The notes beneath the pieces are model-generated. The model did not search any database and was not told the origin of the DNA. It was given only the letters and a program-made list of their open reading frames with translations. Of a stretch of 64,000 nucleotides of DNA, positions 46,344-56,064 are shown one piece after another. Every line of letters begins with the position of its first letter. Within the stretch, counting starts at the first letter, position 1. The stretch is taken from contig JAPJBO010000174.1 in the NCBI GenBank assembly GCA_030068145.1, positions 186,001-250,000 of the forward strand. Direction: 5' to 3'. This DNA is from Diplonema papillatum (taxonomy: Eukaryota; Euglenozoa; Diplonemea; Diplonemida; Diplonemidae). A program made the position numbers and the translations under genes.

Positions 46344-47408
46344 CCTCAAAAAGTGTCACTCGCGGGATTGGCTTTTTTTGAACCCGAAAAAGTGTCACAT
46401 GCAGGACTCGAACTCACGACCTTCAGACCTTCCTCTGCGTTGTGACGGTGACATCCACATTTTGGACGATGGACAATGGGCTGTCACCGGGCATAGCTGT
46501 CAGCCACATTGTGGCCCATTTGACCACAAAGTAGCCACAACCTTGTGGCTACCTTTGTGGCCAGGTGGACACCTTCAGTCTGTCAGAAGTTCAGATGAGG
46601 TTGACGGGTTTTAGGGCCAGCATTTGGGCCAGCTGCTACGCCGTTTCTGGCTGAAATTCTGCTGGACCACGTCGCCGGCCAAGACTGAAAGAAAATGGCA
46701 GTTGTTGTCAACATTCATCCAAAATTCCGGGCCAAATCATCCCAATGTCACCTTCGTAGTGGCCGCACGCTTCGCGTGTTCCGCGCACTTTTGACGAGCA
46801 CGTGCCGCAGCGACGATGTAGTGACACACTGCAGGCGCAGCGACGCATTCCGTTCGCATCCCGCATCCACCCGAATGATGAGAGTCCGAATCAGCTACCA
46901 GCTCAGCTGGAACTGTCAATTTCATCTCTGAAATCTTTCTCCCTACAACACACAGGAACGTGTGCACAAGGTCAAACAGCTTAGGTTTTAGGTTCAAGTT
47001 TTGGGTTCTTTTGGTTCCCGGTTTTGGCACCATTTGGGTCCAAGTTTTGGGTCCTTTCAAGTTGCGGCCCCTTCGCCAGGCTGACGTTGCACGCATTTTC
47101 TGCGGAGCAAAAACTCTCGCCATTTTCACCGCCCCCTGCCAGCTTCGACCATACCTTTTCTTTGCAGCTTTCTAGTATGATTCAAATCGGACTGGCTGCT
47201 GTGGTACTTTACCGCTCTCTGCAGCGGTCTCGAGGTCGCTGGTTCTGAAGAGGCTATCGGACAGAAATCGTAAGAAGAAGTGGAAGTTGTACTACAGAAC
47301 TGTAGAACGGGTCTGTCACCCGCGCGAAGTGAATTATGCACGAATCTGTGCATAATTCCTACTACTACCGGGACAAGCGGGTCGGCCGCGGGACCACCGA
47401 ACGGTGAA
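46344..47408. repeat. left inverted arm of Z
   Basis: Reverse-complement partner of 56054-55632 plus 50614-50150. It includes a tRNA-like B box (complement GTTCGAGTCCTGC, about 46401-46416), the unoccupied APE-LINE target GCACGCTTCGCG (about 46766), GGGTCC/CAAGTTTT iterations (46985-47060) and a block (47255-47408) repeated at 49740-49900. No protein was recognised. Confidence 0.8.
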
Positions 47409-47418
47409 CGTGCAAGCA

Positions 47419-49168
47419 GGGCCAAAACCCATTACAGTATGTTATCCAAACTTTGAACCCATTACGGTACATGATCCAAACTTTGAACCCATTACGGTAT
47501 GGTGCCAAACTTTGAACCCATTACGGTATGGTTTTCCAAACTTTGAACGAATTACGGTAGGTTCCAAACTTTGAAACCCATTACGGTATGGTTTTCAAAC
47601 TTTGAACGAATTCGGTAAGTGTAAAATTTGAGCCCAATTTCGGTACCGTTGTCAGTCGAGGTCTGCAAGTTGTTAACAACGCAATGTAATTGGGCGACAA
47701 ATTCATCTTCTGTGGTCATGCTGGCCGAGCGGCTGTGTGCTGTTGCTACAGCTGTAGTAAACCTCGTGATCAGCAGGCACTGAAACCTACGGCCACGTCC
47801 GGATTGTGATTGGACCGGAAGAAGAGTCATGCTCATCGAGCTGCTTGCCACTTAGCCGCACCGTTGCGACAAATTTAAGAACAAAGTTCACAATCAGAAA
47901 CGAAAGGTAAACCTGATCATTGTGGACGCATTTTGGGAAGCTTTGGAACGTTCGCGCCATTCGCAGATGATTCTGTCCATCGCTTGCGTCAACAGGAAGG
48001 CAAAAAGAGAGAGATGAGGAGGAGGAAGGGAAAACTTCATGATCAGCAGTGAAAGTTGGCAGGCACTGCCCCTACTGTAGTACGGCGACCTCGGAAGCTC
48101 AGTGGAGTACTCTTCTCCCTGTTGCGAAAGCAGGATCCCTACCGACAGCGTAGGAGAGGAATAACCACCGACGGCCCATTACAGGGGGGGGGCTAAATAC
48201 AAAGAGCGCCCGTTGTATTCAAAGCGTCAAGCTCAAAATGCAGGTTCGCGGCAGAACGTGGTCTTCGAACACAACTGTTTTTCCATGCTAATCAACCGTG
48301 GGATTCTGCCCCCGTACAGAGGGAGCAGTTTTCGAGCAGCATTTGATACTTCGCAGTCGGTCTGAGTCCGCGACTCTGACTCCGCGAGCGGCAGGCCGTC
48401 ACTGGATCCGGAAGTAGCAGCGGCGTTTCAGCCACAGGGTCGACTCGAGCGTGAATCGGACAAGCCGAATCGGAAGTGGACTCGTCGGGACCTCCTCCCA
48501 TGAAGTCTGATGACGAGTGACGGAGGGCCCGGACCGCCGTCCGACCTGCTGGACAGGGAAGGAAGGCATTGGACCGGACCCCGGGGTGGGCGGATCGGGG
48601 GCGAGTGCGCCGCAATGGTGGTTGCCATGCACCGACTCTTCTTCAAACCCGAGCACTTCCCCTGGGGATGCATCTGTGCGAGGTCCTTCAGAAATCGAGA
48701 GGTCCAAAGCAAGCAGCCAACCTCGAGCATGTGCCAAAAGACACAAACTGGATCCATCGACGCCAACTTCACATCTATGATCTCTCTCCACGTCCGCTTC
48801 TACGTATCTCGTTGGTGTTGGGCTTATAACCTGACAGTGACACCGAAATGCTCAAACTTGAGAGTCAAAGTTTAGAAATCATGCCGGAATTGGTTCAAAT
48901 TTGGAACCTCACCGTAATGGGTTCAAAGTTTGAAAACCATACCGTAATGGGTTCAAAGTTTGAAAACCATACCGTAATGGGTTCAAAGTTTGGGACCATA
49001 CCGTAATGGGTTTCAAAGTTTGGAACCTACCGTAATTCGTTCAAAGTTTGAAAATCCATACCGTAATGGGTTCAAAGTTTGGATTGACATACCGTAATGG
49101 GTTCAAAGTTCGGACCATACTGTAATTCGTTCAAAGTTTGGATAACATACTGTAATGGGTTTTGGCCC
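47419..49168. mobile_element. Y: TIR element with perfect 40-bp ends inside Z
   Basis: The TIR begins GGGCCAAAACCCATTACAGT and is identical at both ends for about 40 bp. It is flanked by CGTGCAAGCA at 47409-47418 and 49169-49178, and an unoccupied copy of the site lies near 49900-49909. The arrays of ACCCATTACGGTATGG with CAAACTTTG tails at 47440-47640 and 48880-49150 are inverted. The interior (47650-48870) has no recognised gene. The perfect TIRs suggest fairly recent insertion. Confidence 0.92.
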
Positions 49169-50150
49169 CGTGCAAGCAACATGGACGGACGGCGCCTTGC
49201 TCCCAGCGGAAGCGCGACGCGCGACGCAAGCAGGGGGAAGCGCCCGCAAGAAGCCGAGGCCGCAGCAGCCGCCTGCGAACGAGAAGCAGGTGGCCGCCCA
49301 CGAACCCACTGTTACCCAGCTCGTCTCCGCCGCGGCTCTGTCCGCGGCTCCGAAGCGGAGCCGCGGAGACGAGCAGGTGAAACAAAACACAGGGGAGTCG
49401 AGATCTCGGCCGCGGGGACAGTGGGAGGAAAGGAAGTGCGCCGAATCATCTGGTGGGGGCGGGCACAAAGTAGCCACAAACCGACTGGCGGACACAACTT
49501 CTTGGGGTTTTTGGACGGAGCTGCTACACCTATCCTGGTGCGGCACTCATTGGCGGTAAACGGTTTACTAAACCTCTGTAGTAGTAGGTTGAACTTGATA
49601 TGCAGCAACAATCTCTTTGCACGCGTCGTGTCATGCTTCGGTCGCTTCTTGCCCGCGTACTGTTTGTCTCCGGTGCGCGCTTCACGTCCCGATGTGCAGT
49701 TTGACGACGAGCTCGAGGAACCACCAGATGATTCGGCGCAGGCTATCGGACAGAAATCGTAAGAAGAAGTGGAAGTTGTACTACAGAACTGTAGAACGGG
49801 TCTGTCACCCGCGCGAAGTGAATTATGCACGAATCTGTGTGCATAATTCCTACTACTACCGGGACAAGCGGGTCGGCCGCGGGACCACCGAACGGTGAAC
49901 GTGCAAGCAACATGGACGGACGGCGCCTTGCTCCCAGCGGAAGCGCGACGCGCGACGCGACGACGAGCAAGCAGGGGGAAGCGCCCGCAAGAAGCCGAGG
50001 ACGCAGCAGCCGCCTGCGAACGAGAAGCAGGTGGCCGCCCACGAACCCACTGTCTCCCAGCTCGTCTCCGCGGCTCCGAAGCGGAGCCGCGGAGACGAGC
50101 AGGTGAAACAAAACACAGGGGAGTCGAGATCTCGGCCGCGGGGTCTTCAG
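49169..50150. repeat. centre of Z: direct repeat of about 410 bp
   Basis: Unit 1 (47255-47418 joined to 49179-49425, split by Y) and unit 2 (49740-50147) are near-identical direct repeats. Each contains CAACATGGACGGACGGCGCC and a GCTCGTCTCCGCGG-type palindrome, perfect in unit 2. The stretch 49425-49740 lies between them. A 221-codon open frame (49097-49762) crosses the Y boundary and is not trusted. The alternative frame through both units (APKRSRGDEQVKQNTGESRS) is basic and could be a remnant of a protein. Confidence 0.65.
50060..50100. repeat. perfect 19-bp hairpin in the centre of Z
   Basis: GCTCGTCTCCGCGGCTCCG, loop AAG, then its exact complement. The copy in unit 1 (about 49318-49375) is enlarged by an insertion in the left arm. 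Confidence 0.9.
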
Positions 50151-50680
50151 AACCAGCGACCTCGAGACCGCTGCAGAGAGCGGTAAAGTACCACAGCAGC
50201 CAGTCCGATTTGAATGATACTACTAGTAGAAAGCTGCAAAGAAAAGGTACGGTCGAAGCTGGCAGGGGGCGGTGAAAATGGCGAGGGGTTTTGCTCCGCA
50301 GAAAATGCGTGCAACGTCAGCCTGGCGAAGGGGCCGCAACTTGAAGGACCCAAAACTTGGACCCAAATGGTGCCAAAACCGGGAACCAAATTGAGAACCC
50401 ACTAAGCTCGGATCCAGACCCAAAACTTGACAGTCACACTGACTAATGGGTAGCTGATTCGGACTCTCATCATTCGGGTGGATGCGGGATGCGAACGGAA
50501 TGCGTCGCTGCGCCTGCAGTGTGTCACTACATCGTCGTGCAAGGCGGTCACCGCCGCGGTGAGTGGAGAGCTTCGGAGTGCGTGCTCGTCTGCGCGGAAC
50601 ACGCGAAGCGTGCGTATAAGTCGATCTTTGAGTGCGTGAGCCCCTCCGAAGAAAGGTCCATCGCACTAGTTCCAAGCTAC

Positions 50681-53600
50681 TTAGCCCGGGTCTCTGGGTC
50701 GCGTCCCCCTCCTTCTTTTGGTCGCCTGGTCCTGCGTCTTGTTGGTCCGTCCGGGCTGGGGGCTTCGCGCTTCCCCTTCGTCTTGCATCACCTCGTCTCC
50801 ACTCCCTGCCGCACGGGCTCCTACGTTTTGTGCCACCTGCGACGCGGGTCGCTTTACTGCTCTTCTGCGCGACGGCTGCTCTGTACTCGTTGCCTTATCC
50901 GCGATTGCCGCTTCTCGTACCGACCGCGCCTGCCTTTCCTGTTCTGCCTTTCGCCTCTGTGGTCCGTCGGCCGCCTCAGCTCGGGCGTCCTGCTGTGCTG
51001 TCTGGATCTCCTCGTCTTCCTTCTTACGTTGCTTGGCACTCCGTGCCGCCCGCGTCGCTTGCGGCGCGGGCCTCTTCAGAGCCGGTCGTCCTCGTGCGCG
51101 CTGTTCCGCCTTCGTATCCTGGTTCGCGCCCTCTGCCTCCGGCGCACCTCTTGACACTTCCTTGCCCTGGGCGGTGTTCCTCTTCGAGCTCCTCCCTCCT
51201 CGTCCCGCCTGATTCTCCTGTTCCGCTAAGGTGAACCACTTCTGGGCCCGTCGCCCCCTTTCCTCGTCCGATGGGTACCACTTTTTGAAATCGAATTTTC
51301 CTAGTCTCTCCCCGTCTTCCCTGCGCTCTGTTTGTACCTTTCCGTGTTCTGCCTTCGTGTACTCTCCTGCCGACACCTCGAGCCCTCGTAGCGCTTGCAG
51401 GGTATCTCTGCCCAGGATACAGCGCCTCTCCAGACCCTCCGTCCACCGTCCTGACGCGCCGAGCCGCCGCAGCCAACCTATTGATTTCTTTCTTGCCGGC
51501 AAAAGCTCCCCATCGTGGGTTCCTTGGAGCGTCTTGAGCATCCCCAACAGCGTCCTCATTTTTCCCGCGAGCGCAGCTCCTCCATGCGCTTCCCTTTTCT
51601 GGCCTGCGTCCTCCTCTCCGTCCTCTGCGTCTTCCGGCCCAACCGCCTTCTGTCCGCGTCGCGGCAGGTCCATTCCGGATTCGACTTCAAAGTCCACGGC
51701 GAGTTCTATGAACGTCACCGCCATCTCTTCCTCGCTCTTGGCCCAACGCAGTGTCGCCAGCCATTGCGCCAGCGCTAAGTATAGCGCCCTTCCATGCTTC
51801 CAGTTTCTGGGCATGTAGTCCGCCAGTGAATTCTGGATCACTTCCGTCTCCTGCGGCGCCCACTCCCAAGGATATGCAAGCCCACGTCCGTCGCTTTCCC
51901 GCTGCACCGGCTTCTTGTCCCTCCTCTGCCTCTCCAGGGTGATCTGGACCATCATGCCCTGCACACTGTTGACAAGTTGGCGCGTCAAGCCCCTGCAGAC
52001 CCATGCCCCTGCTCCTTCACCTCCTCTCTCTTTCTTCGGTTTGATCCCGCAAACGGACATACACTTCGGCCATTTCTGCCATTCTAGCGCGGTTACCGCA
52101 TACGTCGTTCGTATGGCGTCCCACTCTCCACATCGCCACCACATGTGTAGGTGGTCCTCGTCTTCCTTTCCGCAGTACTTGCACGTTGCGCTCGGTTGCA
52201 TCTTCCGTTGGTGCAACCGCGTCTGCGGCAGCACTGCATCCGCCATGATGTGCCTGAGCACACCTCGTTCATACGCGCTAAGGTTGACGGCAGTCGCTCC
52301 GCGCTCTTCCCTAGCCTCCCCTTTCCCGCGCCCTACTTCCAGCAGTCGCAGCGTTGCGTTGCGGTCCACGCCCTCACCAATCCCTTCCAGGTTCTTCCTG
52401 TCGATGTTCCGCCACCGCCAGAGCCTCAGGGCTTCGCGCGCCAGGTGCCCCAGCTCCTTGAGGTCGTCCAGTGTCCTCAGATCGACTTCCTTCCCTCGCC
52501 CGTCGCCCGTCTCCGTCTCGTCTGTATGGTCGTCGGGAATTCGGATCGACCACGGTCCCGTCCTTTGCCACTTCATGGCCTCTAACGTCCCGTCAAGCAA
52601 GTGTACCGGCCCCGAGGTGCTCGGGCAGGGAAAGACGCGGGCCGCCGCTTGCATGTGCGCCCTACACCTCTCCGAGTCCTTCATCAGCGCCATCCACGTC
52701 ATGACTCGTCGGTAGTGCACGGCCACCGGTGGATCCACCAAGTGACCCTTCCTCACGAGCGAGAGGCTAATCGCGGCGCAACGTCCCCGCCTATCCCTAC
52801 CTGCAAGTCCCCTTTCAATTGCAGCTGTCAACTGTGCGAGCCACTTCTTCTCCGGCTCCTGTACCTCTACCCCGTAAATTGCCTTCGGGATCACGACCGA
52901 AGCGTAGATCCTCTCCTTCTTCTCCTGCGGCAGGGGTAACTTGCCCGCCCTCTTCGCGATTTTGGACGCCTCGTCCAACCTGCTCGACAAGACCTTCTGG
53001 GCGCCTCCGTCGGTACCCAAACCTGCCCCCAAGCACTTCAACCACGCCACCTTCTCGACCTCCTGGCCGGCTATCCGAGGGTTGGCCTCGGCTTCGCTCT
53101 CCCGCTTTCTCTTCCTACCGCCCTCCTCCTCGTCCGGCGGACGCTTAGCCCTCACTACCGTCCATTTGCTCTTGCGGGCGTTGGGTCGCTGACCCGTGTC
53201 GCCGCAAAACTCCTCCGTCAGAGCCACTGCCCGCGTCAAATCCGGCTTCGTCCTCGTCACGACCTCGGTGTCATCCGCAAATGCTTGCGGTTCGGCCCCC
53301 GGGACCTCCTCTTCAACGAGATACATCCAGACCGACACGAGCGCGTTCAGGAAGATTACGCTCAGCGGACAGCCCTGCAGAATCCCGTTCGTCGCCTTGA
53401 ACTCCTTCCCCAGCCCCGCCGGAAGCTTGAACCGTCGCCTCAGCTGGCGGTACATGCCCCGCACTGCATTCAACACTGATGGCGGCAGTCCCATGTCTTC
53501 CACAAGCTTCAACATGATCTCCTGCGGTATGCGGTCAAAACATTTGCTGTAGTCGAACGCCACGGCGAAAAGATCCTCGTCGTTCAGCAGAGCCGCTTCC

Positions 53601-55630
53601 ATCTTCGCCGCCAAGAGCCAGTACACCTCCTGCGTCCTTCCCTTCTTCCTGAAACCGCGTTGATCGGGGTGCGCCCACGATTCTTGCCATTCCCTCACGA
53701 AACGGAGGCGCGTCGCCGCCCAGAGGCGGTACATAACGCTCGTTATCGTGATCGGGCGTTGCTCGAGAGGCTGCGGACCCTCCCCCTTCGGGATCAACAC
53801 CACCAGCGCCTGCGCCACCACCTCGGGCCAGCTGCCGGCCCCCTCCACGTCGTTCAGCGCCAGCGCAATCACGTCGAGGAGAGGCACCGGCAGCGTCTTC
53901 AACTCGCACACTCGCCAGCCGTCCATCCCCCCGGCTTTCCGCGCCTTCATCTTCTTCAGCGTCGCGCTCAGGTCTTCTCCGGTCAACGGGCGGTCCTCGC
54001 AAGCTCCCCTCTTCACGTACTTGCCATACCTTCGCACGAAGTCCTCCCACTTCGGCTCCCGTACCTCCTTGTACATCTGGAACACGCCTCCCCACGCCTT
54101 CTCGCCTCGCAGGATCTCATCCATCTCATGGAGATCGGCGGTCACCGACCCATCTCCCCTCTCGACGAACAGGGTGCTGTGCCTCTCCGGCTGCTTGCAC
54201 CAGTCGTAGACACGCTTGGGGTTGTCGTCGATCGCCCGACGCATCTCCCCCCTCCACGTTTCCAGCCTTTTTGTTCTCCTCGCCGCCCGCGTCCTTTCGT
54301 GCTCCTTCTTCAACATGCCGCAGAGCGCCTGCAGCTCAGGCAGTGCAGGCGGGTTCGCCTCCTCCCACAGGCGCGAATCAACGTGCTTGACGCCCGCCCT
54401 GCGGGCTTTTCTCCACACTCTCATCTCCTCCGTGCTCGGCTGGCCGCAGGTGTCCCGCTTCTCTCCCAGCCGCACCAGCTCCTCGAGTCTTCTGCAGGAG
54501 CCGAGTCTCGCCCTCGTGTCCCGGTCATCCGCATCCGCCTCTCCGTCAACTTGCCTCGCCGCAGGGCTGCGCACGCACTCTCCCGCCTGCTGCCCTCTCC
54601 CGACGTATTGGCGCGGCTTCTCCAGTAGCCCTCCACTCCTCTCCAGCAGGTACTGTTCTGCAGCATCGCACACCGTCTTCCATTTCGCGTCGACCCCCTG
54701 CGCGGCTCGATACCGGTGTGCAGCTTCCTTGGCCCATTTCTCCGCCATGCCGAATTCCTCCTCGGGGTCCATCGCGCTCCAATCTGCGACAGGGAAGGCC
54801 CTCGGTAGCTTCAGTTGCGGGTAGCGCTGCTCCAACCGCTCGAGATCCAGCCTCACCACGACTGGCCTGTGAGTCGGTATCGACTCGGCTGTCAGTACGT
54901 TCACCCCCGATATCGCCACTGCCGCCACCGAGTTCGCGAATATCGCGTCTATACGCCTTCCTTTCTTCGACGCCATGCACGTGGCCGCAGGTTGTTGGGC
55001 GTACTGCTTGGCCCACGTACTGCCGACATCGACCCACTTCCCGGATTGGACGGCTGCGTTCAAAATCGGGCTTTCCTCGGGCTCGACGTTGAAGTCCCCC
55101 GCGATGAGAATTGGCACGTCCCCTAGGGTGGCCGCGTAGCTGAGGGTATCCGCCAGGATCTCCTCCGTTGCGTCCTCATCTGACACGACCCCGTAGATCG
55201 ACATCATGGAGAGGCTCCTCCTCCCGTCCCCGTACGCCACCTGTGCGTGCGCAAATCTACCCTTCTCCCAATGTCGCTTCGTCAGTTCCCCCGGCGGAAC
55301 CGCGCGCGCGGGCAGTTCGGTCGCCGCGGAGAACGCTACTCCCCCGTACTCCGTCCGCAAAGCCGTCTTTATCCGAGTCTGGCCCTGCATGCGTCCCCAA
55401 ACCAGCCTCTTCCCTCTACTTCGGGCTTCCCCCTCCGCCTGGGCCCTGTCCCTCTCGCACACCCTCACCTCTTGCAAAGCTAGCAAATCCACCTTCCTTC
55501 CCCAGGCTTCCATTGTGTGGACTTCTGGGTGCGCGAGCAAGGACGTGACATTGGCGGAGGCGGCGATCAGCCCTGTCACCGCCGGTCCCGGATTCTCGTG
55601 CACATCCCCGCACGTCAGCAGAGATCCCCT
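50681..55630 (-). CDS. APE-LINE ORF: 2A, AP endonuclease, reverse transcriptase, zinc knuckle
   Basis: About 1,650 codons, open throughout. It opens with RGSLLTCGDVHENPGP. Counting from the V of DVHENPGP, the AP endonuclease spans about 12-250 (ASANVTSLL, LLALQEVRV, ILIAGDFNVEPEES at about 172, RIDAIFAN, SIPTHRPVVV at about 243). RT motif A is FAVAFDYSKCFDRIPQE (about 684), B GILQGCPLSVIFLNALV (about 743), C AFADDTEVV (about 776). A zinc knuckle CKYCGKEDEDHLHMWWRC lies at about 1143. From about 1480 the tail is basic and disordered, with repeated (K)RPA motifs (ALKRPAPQA, AVKRPASQV) that look like nuclear-localisation signals. No ATG precedes the 2A: the frame meets TAG 18 nt upstream of the element. 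The first internal Met would cut off the endonuclease start. Confidence 0.93.
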   Translation of the reverse strand, partial: RGSLLTCGDVHENPGPAVTGLIAASANVTSLLAHPEVHTMEAWGRKVDLLALQEVRVCERDRAQAEGEARSRGKRLVWGRMQGQTRIKTALRTEYGGVAFSAATELPARAVPPGELTKRHWEKGRFAHAQVAYGDGRRSLSMMSIYGVVSDEDATEEILADTLSYAATLGDVPILIAGDFNVEPEESPILNAAVQSGKWVDVGSTWAKQYAQQPAATCMASKKGRRIDAIFANSVAAVAISGVNVLTAESIPTHRPVVVRLDLERLEQRYPQLKLPRAFPVADWSAMDPEEEFGMAEKWAKEAAHRYRAAQGVDAKWKTVCDAAEQYLLERSGGLLEKPRQYVGRGQQAGECVRSPAARQVDGEADADDRDTRARLGSCRRLEELVRLGEKRDTCGQPSTEEMRVWRKARRAGVKHVDSRLWEEANPPALPELQALCGMLKKEHERTRAARRTKRLETWRGEMRRAIDDNPKRVYDWCKQPERHSTLFVERGDGSVTADLHEMDEILRGEKAWGGVFQMYKEVREPKWEDFVRRYGKYVKRGACEDRPLTGEDLSATLKKMKARKAGGMDGWRVCELKTLPVPLLDVIALALNDVEGAGSWPEVVAQALVVLIPKGEGPQPLEQRPITITSVMYRLWAATRLRFVREWQESWAHPDQRGFRKKGRTQEVYWLLAAKMEAALLNDEDLFAVAFDYSKCFDRIPQEIMLKLVEDMGLPPSVLNAVRGMYRQLRRRFKLPAGLGKEFKATNGILQGCPLSVIFLNALVSVWMYLVEEEVPGAEPQAFADDTEVVTRTKPDLTRAVALTEEFCGDTGQRPNARKSKWTVVRAKRPPDEEEGGRKRKRESEAEANPRIAGQEVEKVAWLKCLGAGLGTDGGAQKVLSSRLDEASKIAKRAGKLPLPQEKKERIYASVVIPKAIYGVEVQEPEKKWLAQLTAAIERGLAGRDRRGRCAAISLSLVRKGHLVDPPVAVHYRRVMTWMALMKDSERCRAHMQAAARVFPCPSTSGPVHLLDGTLEAMKWQRTGPWSIRIPDDHTDETETGDGRGKEVDLRTLDDLKELGHLAREALRLWRWRNIDRKNLEGIGEGVDRNATLRLLEVGRGKGEAREERGATAVNLSAYERGVLRHIMADAVLPQTRLHQRKMQPSATCKYCGKEDEDHLHMWWRCGEWDAIRTTYAVTALEWQKWPKCMSVCGIKPKKERGGEGAGAWVCRGLTRQLVNSVQGMMVQITLERQRRDKKPVQRESDGRGLAYPWEWAPQETEVIQNSLADYMPRNWKHGRALYLALAQWLATLRWAKSEEEMAVTFIELAVDFEVESGMDLPRRGQKAVGPEDAEDGEEDAGQKREAHGGAALAGKMRTLLGMLKTLQGTHDGELLPARKKSIGWLRRLGASGRWTEGLERRCILGRDTLQALRGLEVSAGEYTKAEHGKVQTERREDGERLGKFDFKKWYPSDEERGRRAQKWFTLAEQENQAGRGGRSSKRNTAQGKEVSRGAPEAEGANQDTKAEQRARGRPALKRPAPQATRAARSAKQRKKEDEEIQTAQQDARAEAADGPQRRKAEQERQARSVREAAIADKATSTEQPSRRRAVKRPASQVAQNVGARAAGSGDEVMQDEGEARSPQPGRTNKTQDQATKRRRGTRPRDPG

Positions 55631-55631
55631 T
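55583..55631 (-). other. T2A-like ribosome-skipping peptide at the LINE 5' end
   Basis: RGSLLTCGDVHENPGP differs from the Thosea asigna virus 2A core (RGSLLTCGDVEENPGP) by one residue, His for Glu. The element's first base lies one nucleotide before the Arg codon. Confidence 0.9.
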
Positions 55632-55644
55632 CGCGAAGCGTGCG

Positions 55645-56064
55645 GCCACTACGAAGGTGACATTGGGATTATTTGGCCCGGAATTTTGGATGACAACAAC
55701 TGCCATTTTCTTCTCAGTCTTGGCCGGCGACGTGGTTCAGCAGAATTTCAGCCAGAAACGGCGTAGCAGCTGTAACAGCTGGCCCAAAAGCTGGCCCTAA
55801 AACCCGTCAACCTCATCTGAACTTCTGACAGACTGAAGGTGTCCACCTGGCCACAAAGGTAGCCACAAGGTTGGCTACTTTGTGGTCAAATGGGCCACAA
55901 TGTGGCTGACAGCTATGCCCGGTGACAGCCCATTGTCCATCGTCCAAAATGTGGATGTCACCGTCACAACGCAGAGGAAGGTCTGAAGGTCGTGAGTTCG
56001 AGTCCTGCATGTGACACTTTTTCGGGTTCAAAAAAAGCCAATCCCGCAAGTGACACTTTTTGAG
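55645..56064. repeat. right inverted arm of Z (between APE LINE and X3)
   Basis: Reverse complement of 46335-46770. It includes GTGGCTACTTTGTGG-type inverted words and the B-box sequence GTTCGAGTCCTGC (about 55996). Confidence 0.8.

Larger units (their letters stand above)
50615..55631 (-). mobile_element. APE-type LINE inserted in the right arm of Z
   Basis: Flanked by a perfect 13-bp duplication CGCGAAGCGTGCG (50602-50614 and 55632-55644). The left arm of Z shows the unoccupied site. Minus-strand orientation. One ORF fills the element, with about 66 nt of 3' UTR ending CGACTTATA and no poly(A). The 5' end falls exactly at the 2A-coding sequence. An open ORF and an unblemished duplication suggest a young insertion. 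Confidence 0.93.

Noticed and set aside
49097-49762. 221-codon frame in the centre of Z as a transposase
   Set aside because: It starts inside element Y and crosses its border and duplication, so it postdates the insertion. No catalytic motif.
55583-55631. T2A-like peptide as a viral insertion or cloning-vector contamination
   Set aside because: It is in frame with an AP endonuclease and RT, inside an element flanked by a 13-bp target duplication whose empty site is present nearby. The sequence carries His where vector T2A has Glu.
50632-55766. Plus-strand open frames across the APE LINE
   Set aside because: No domain signature; antisense to a continuous 1,650-codon LINE ORF.
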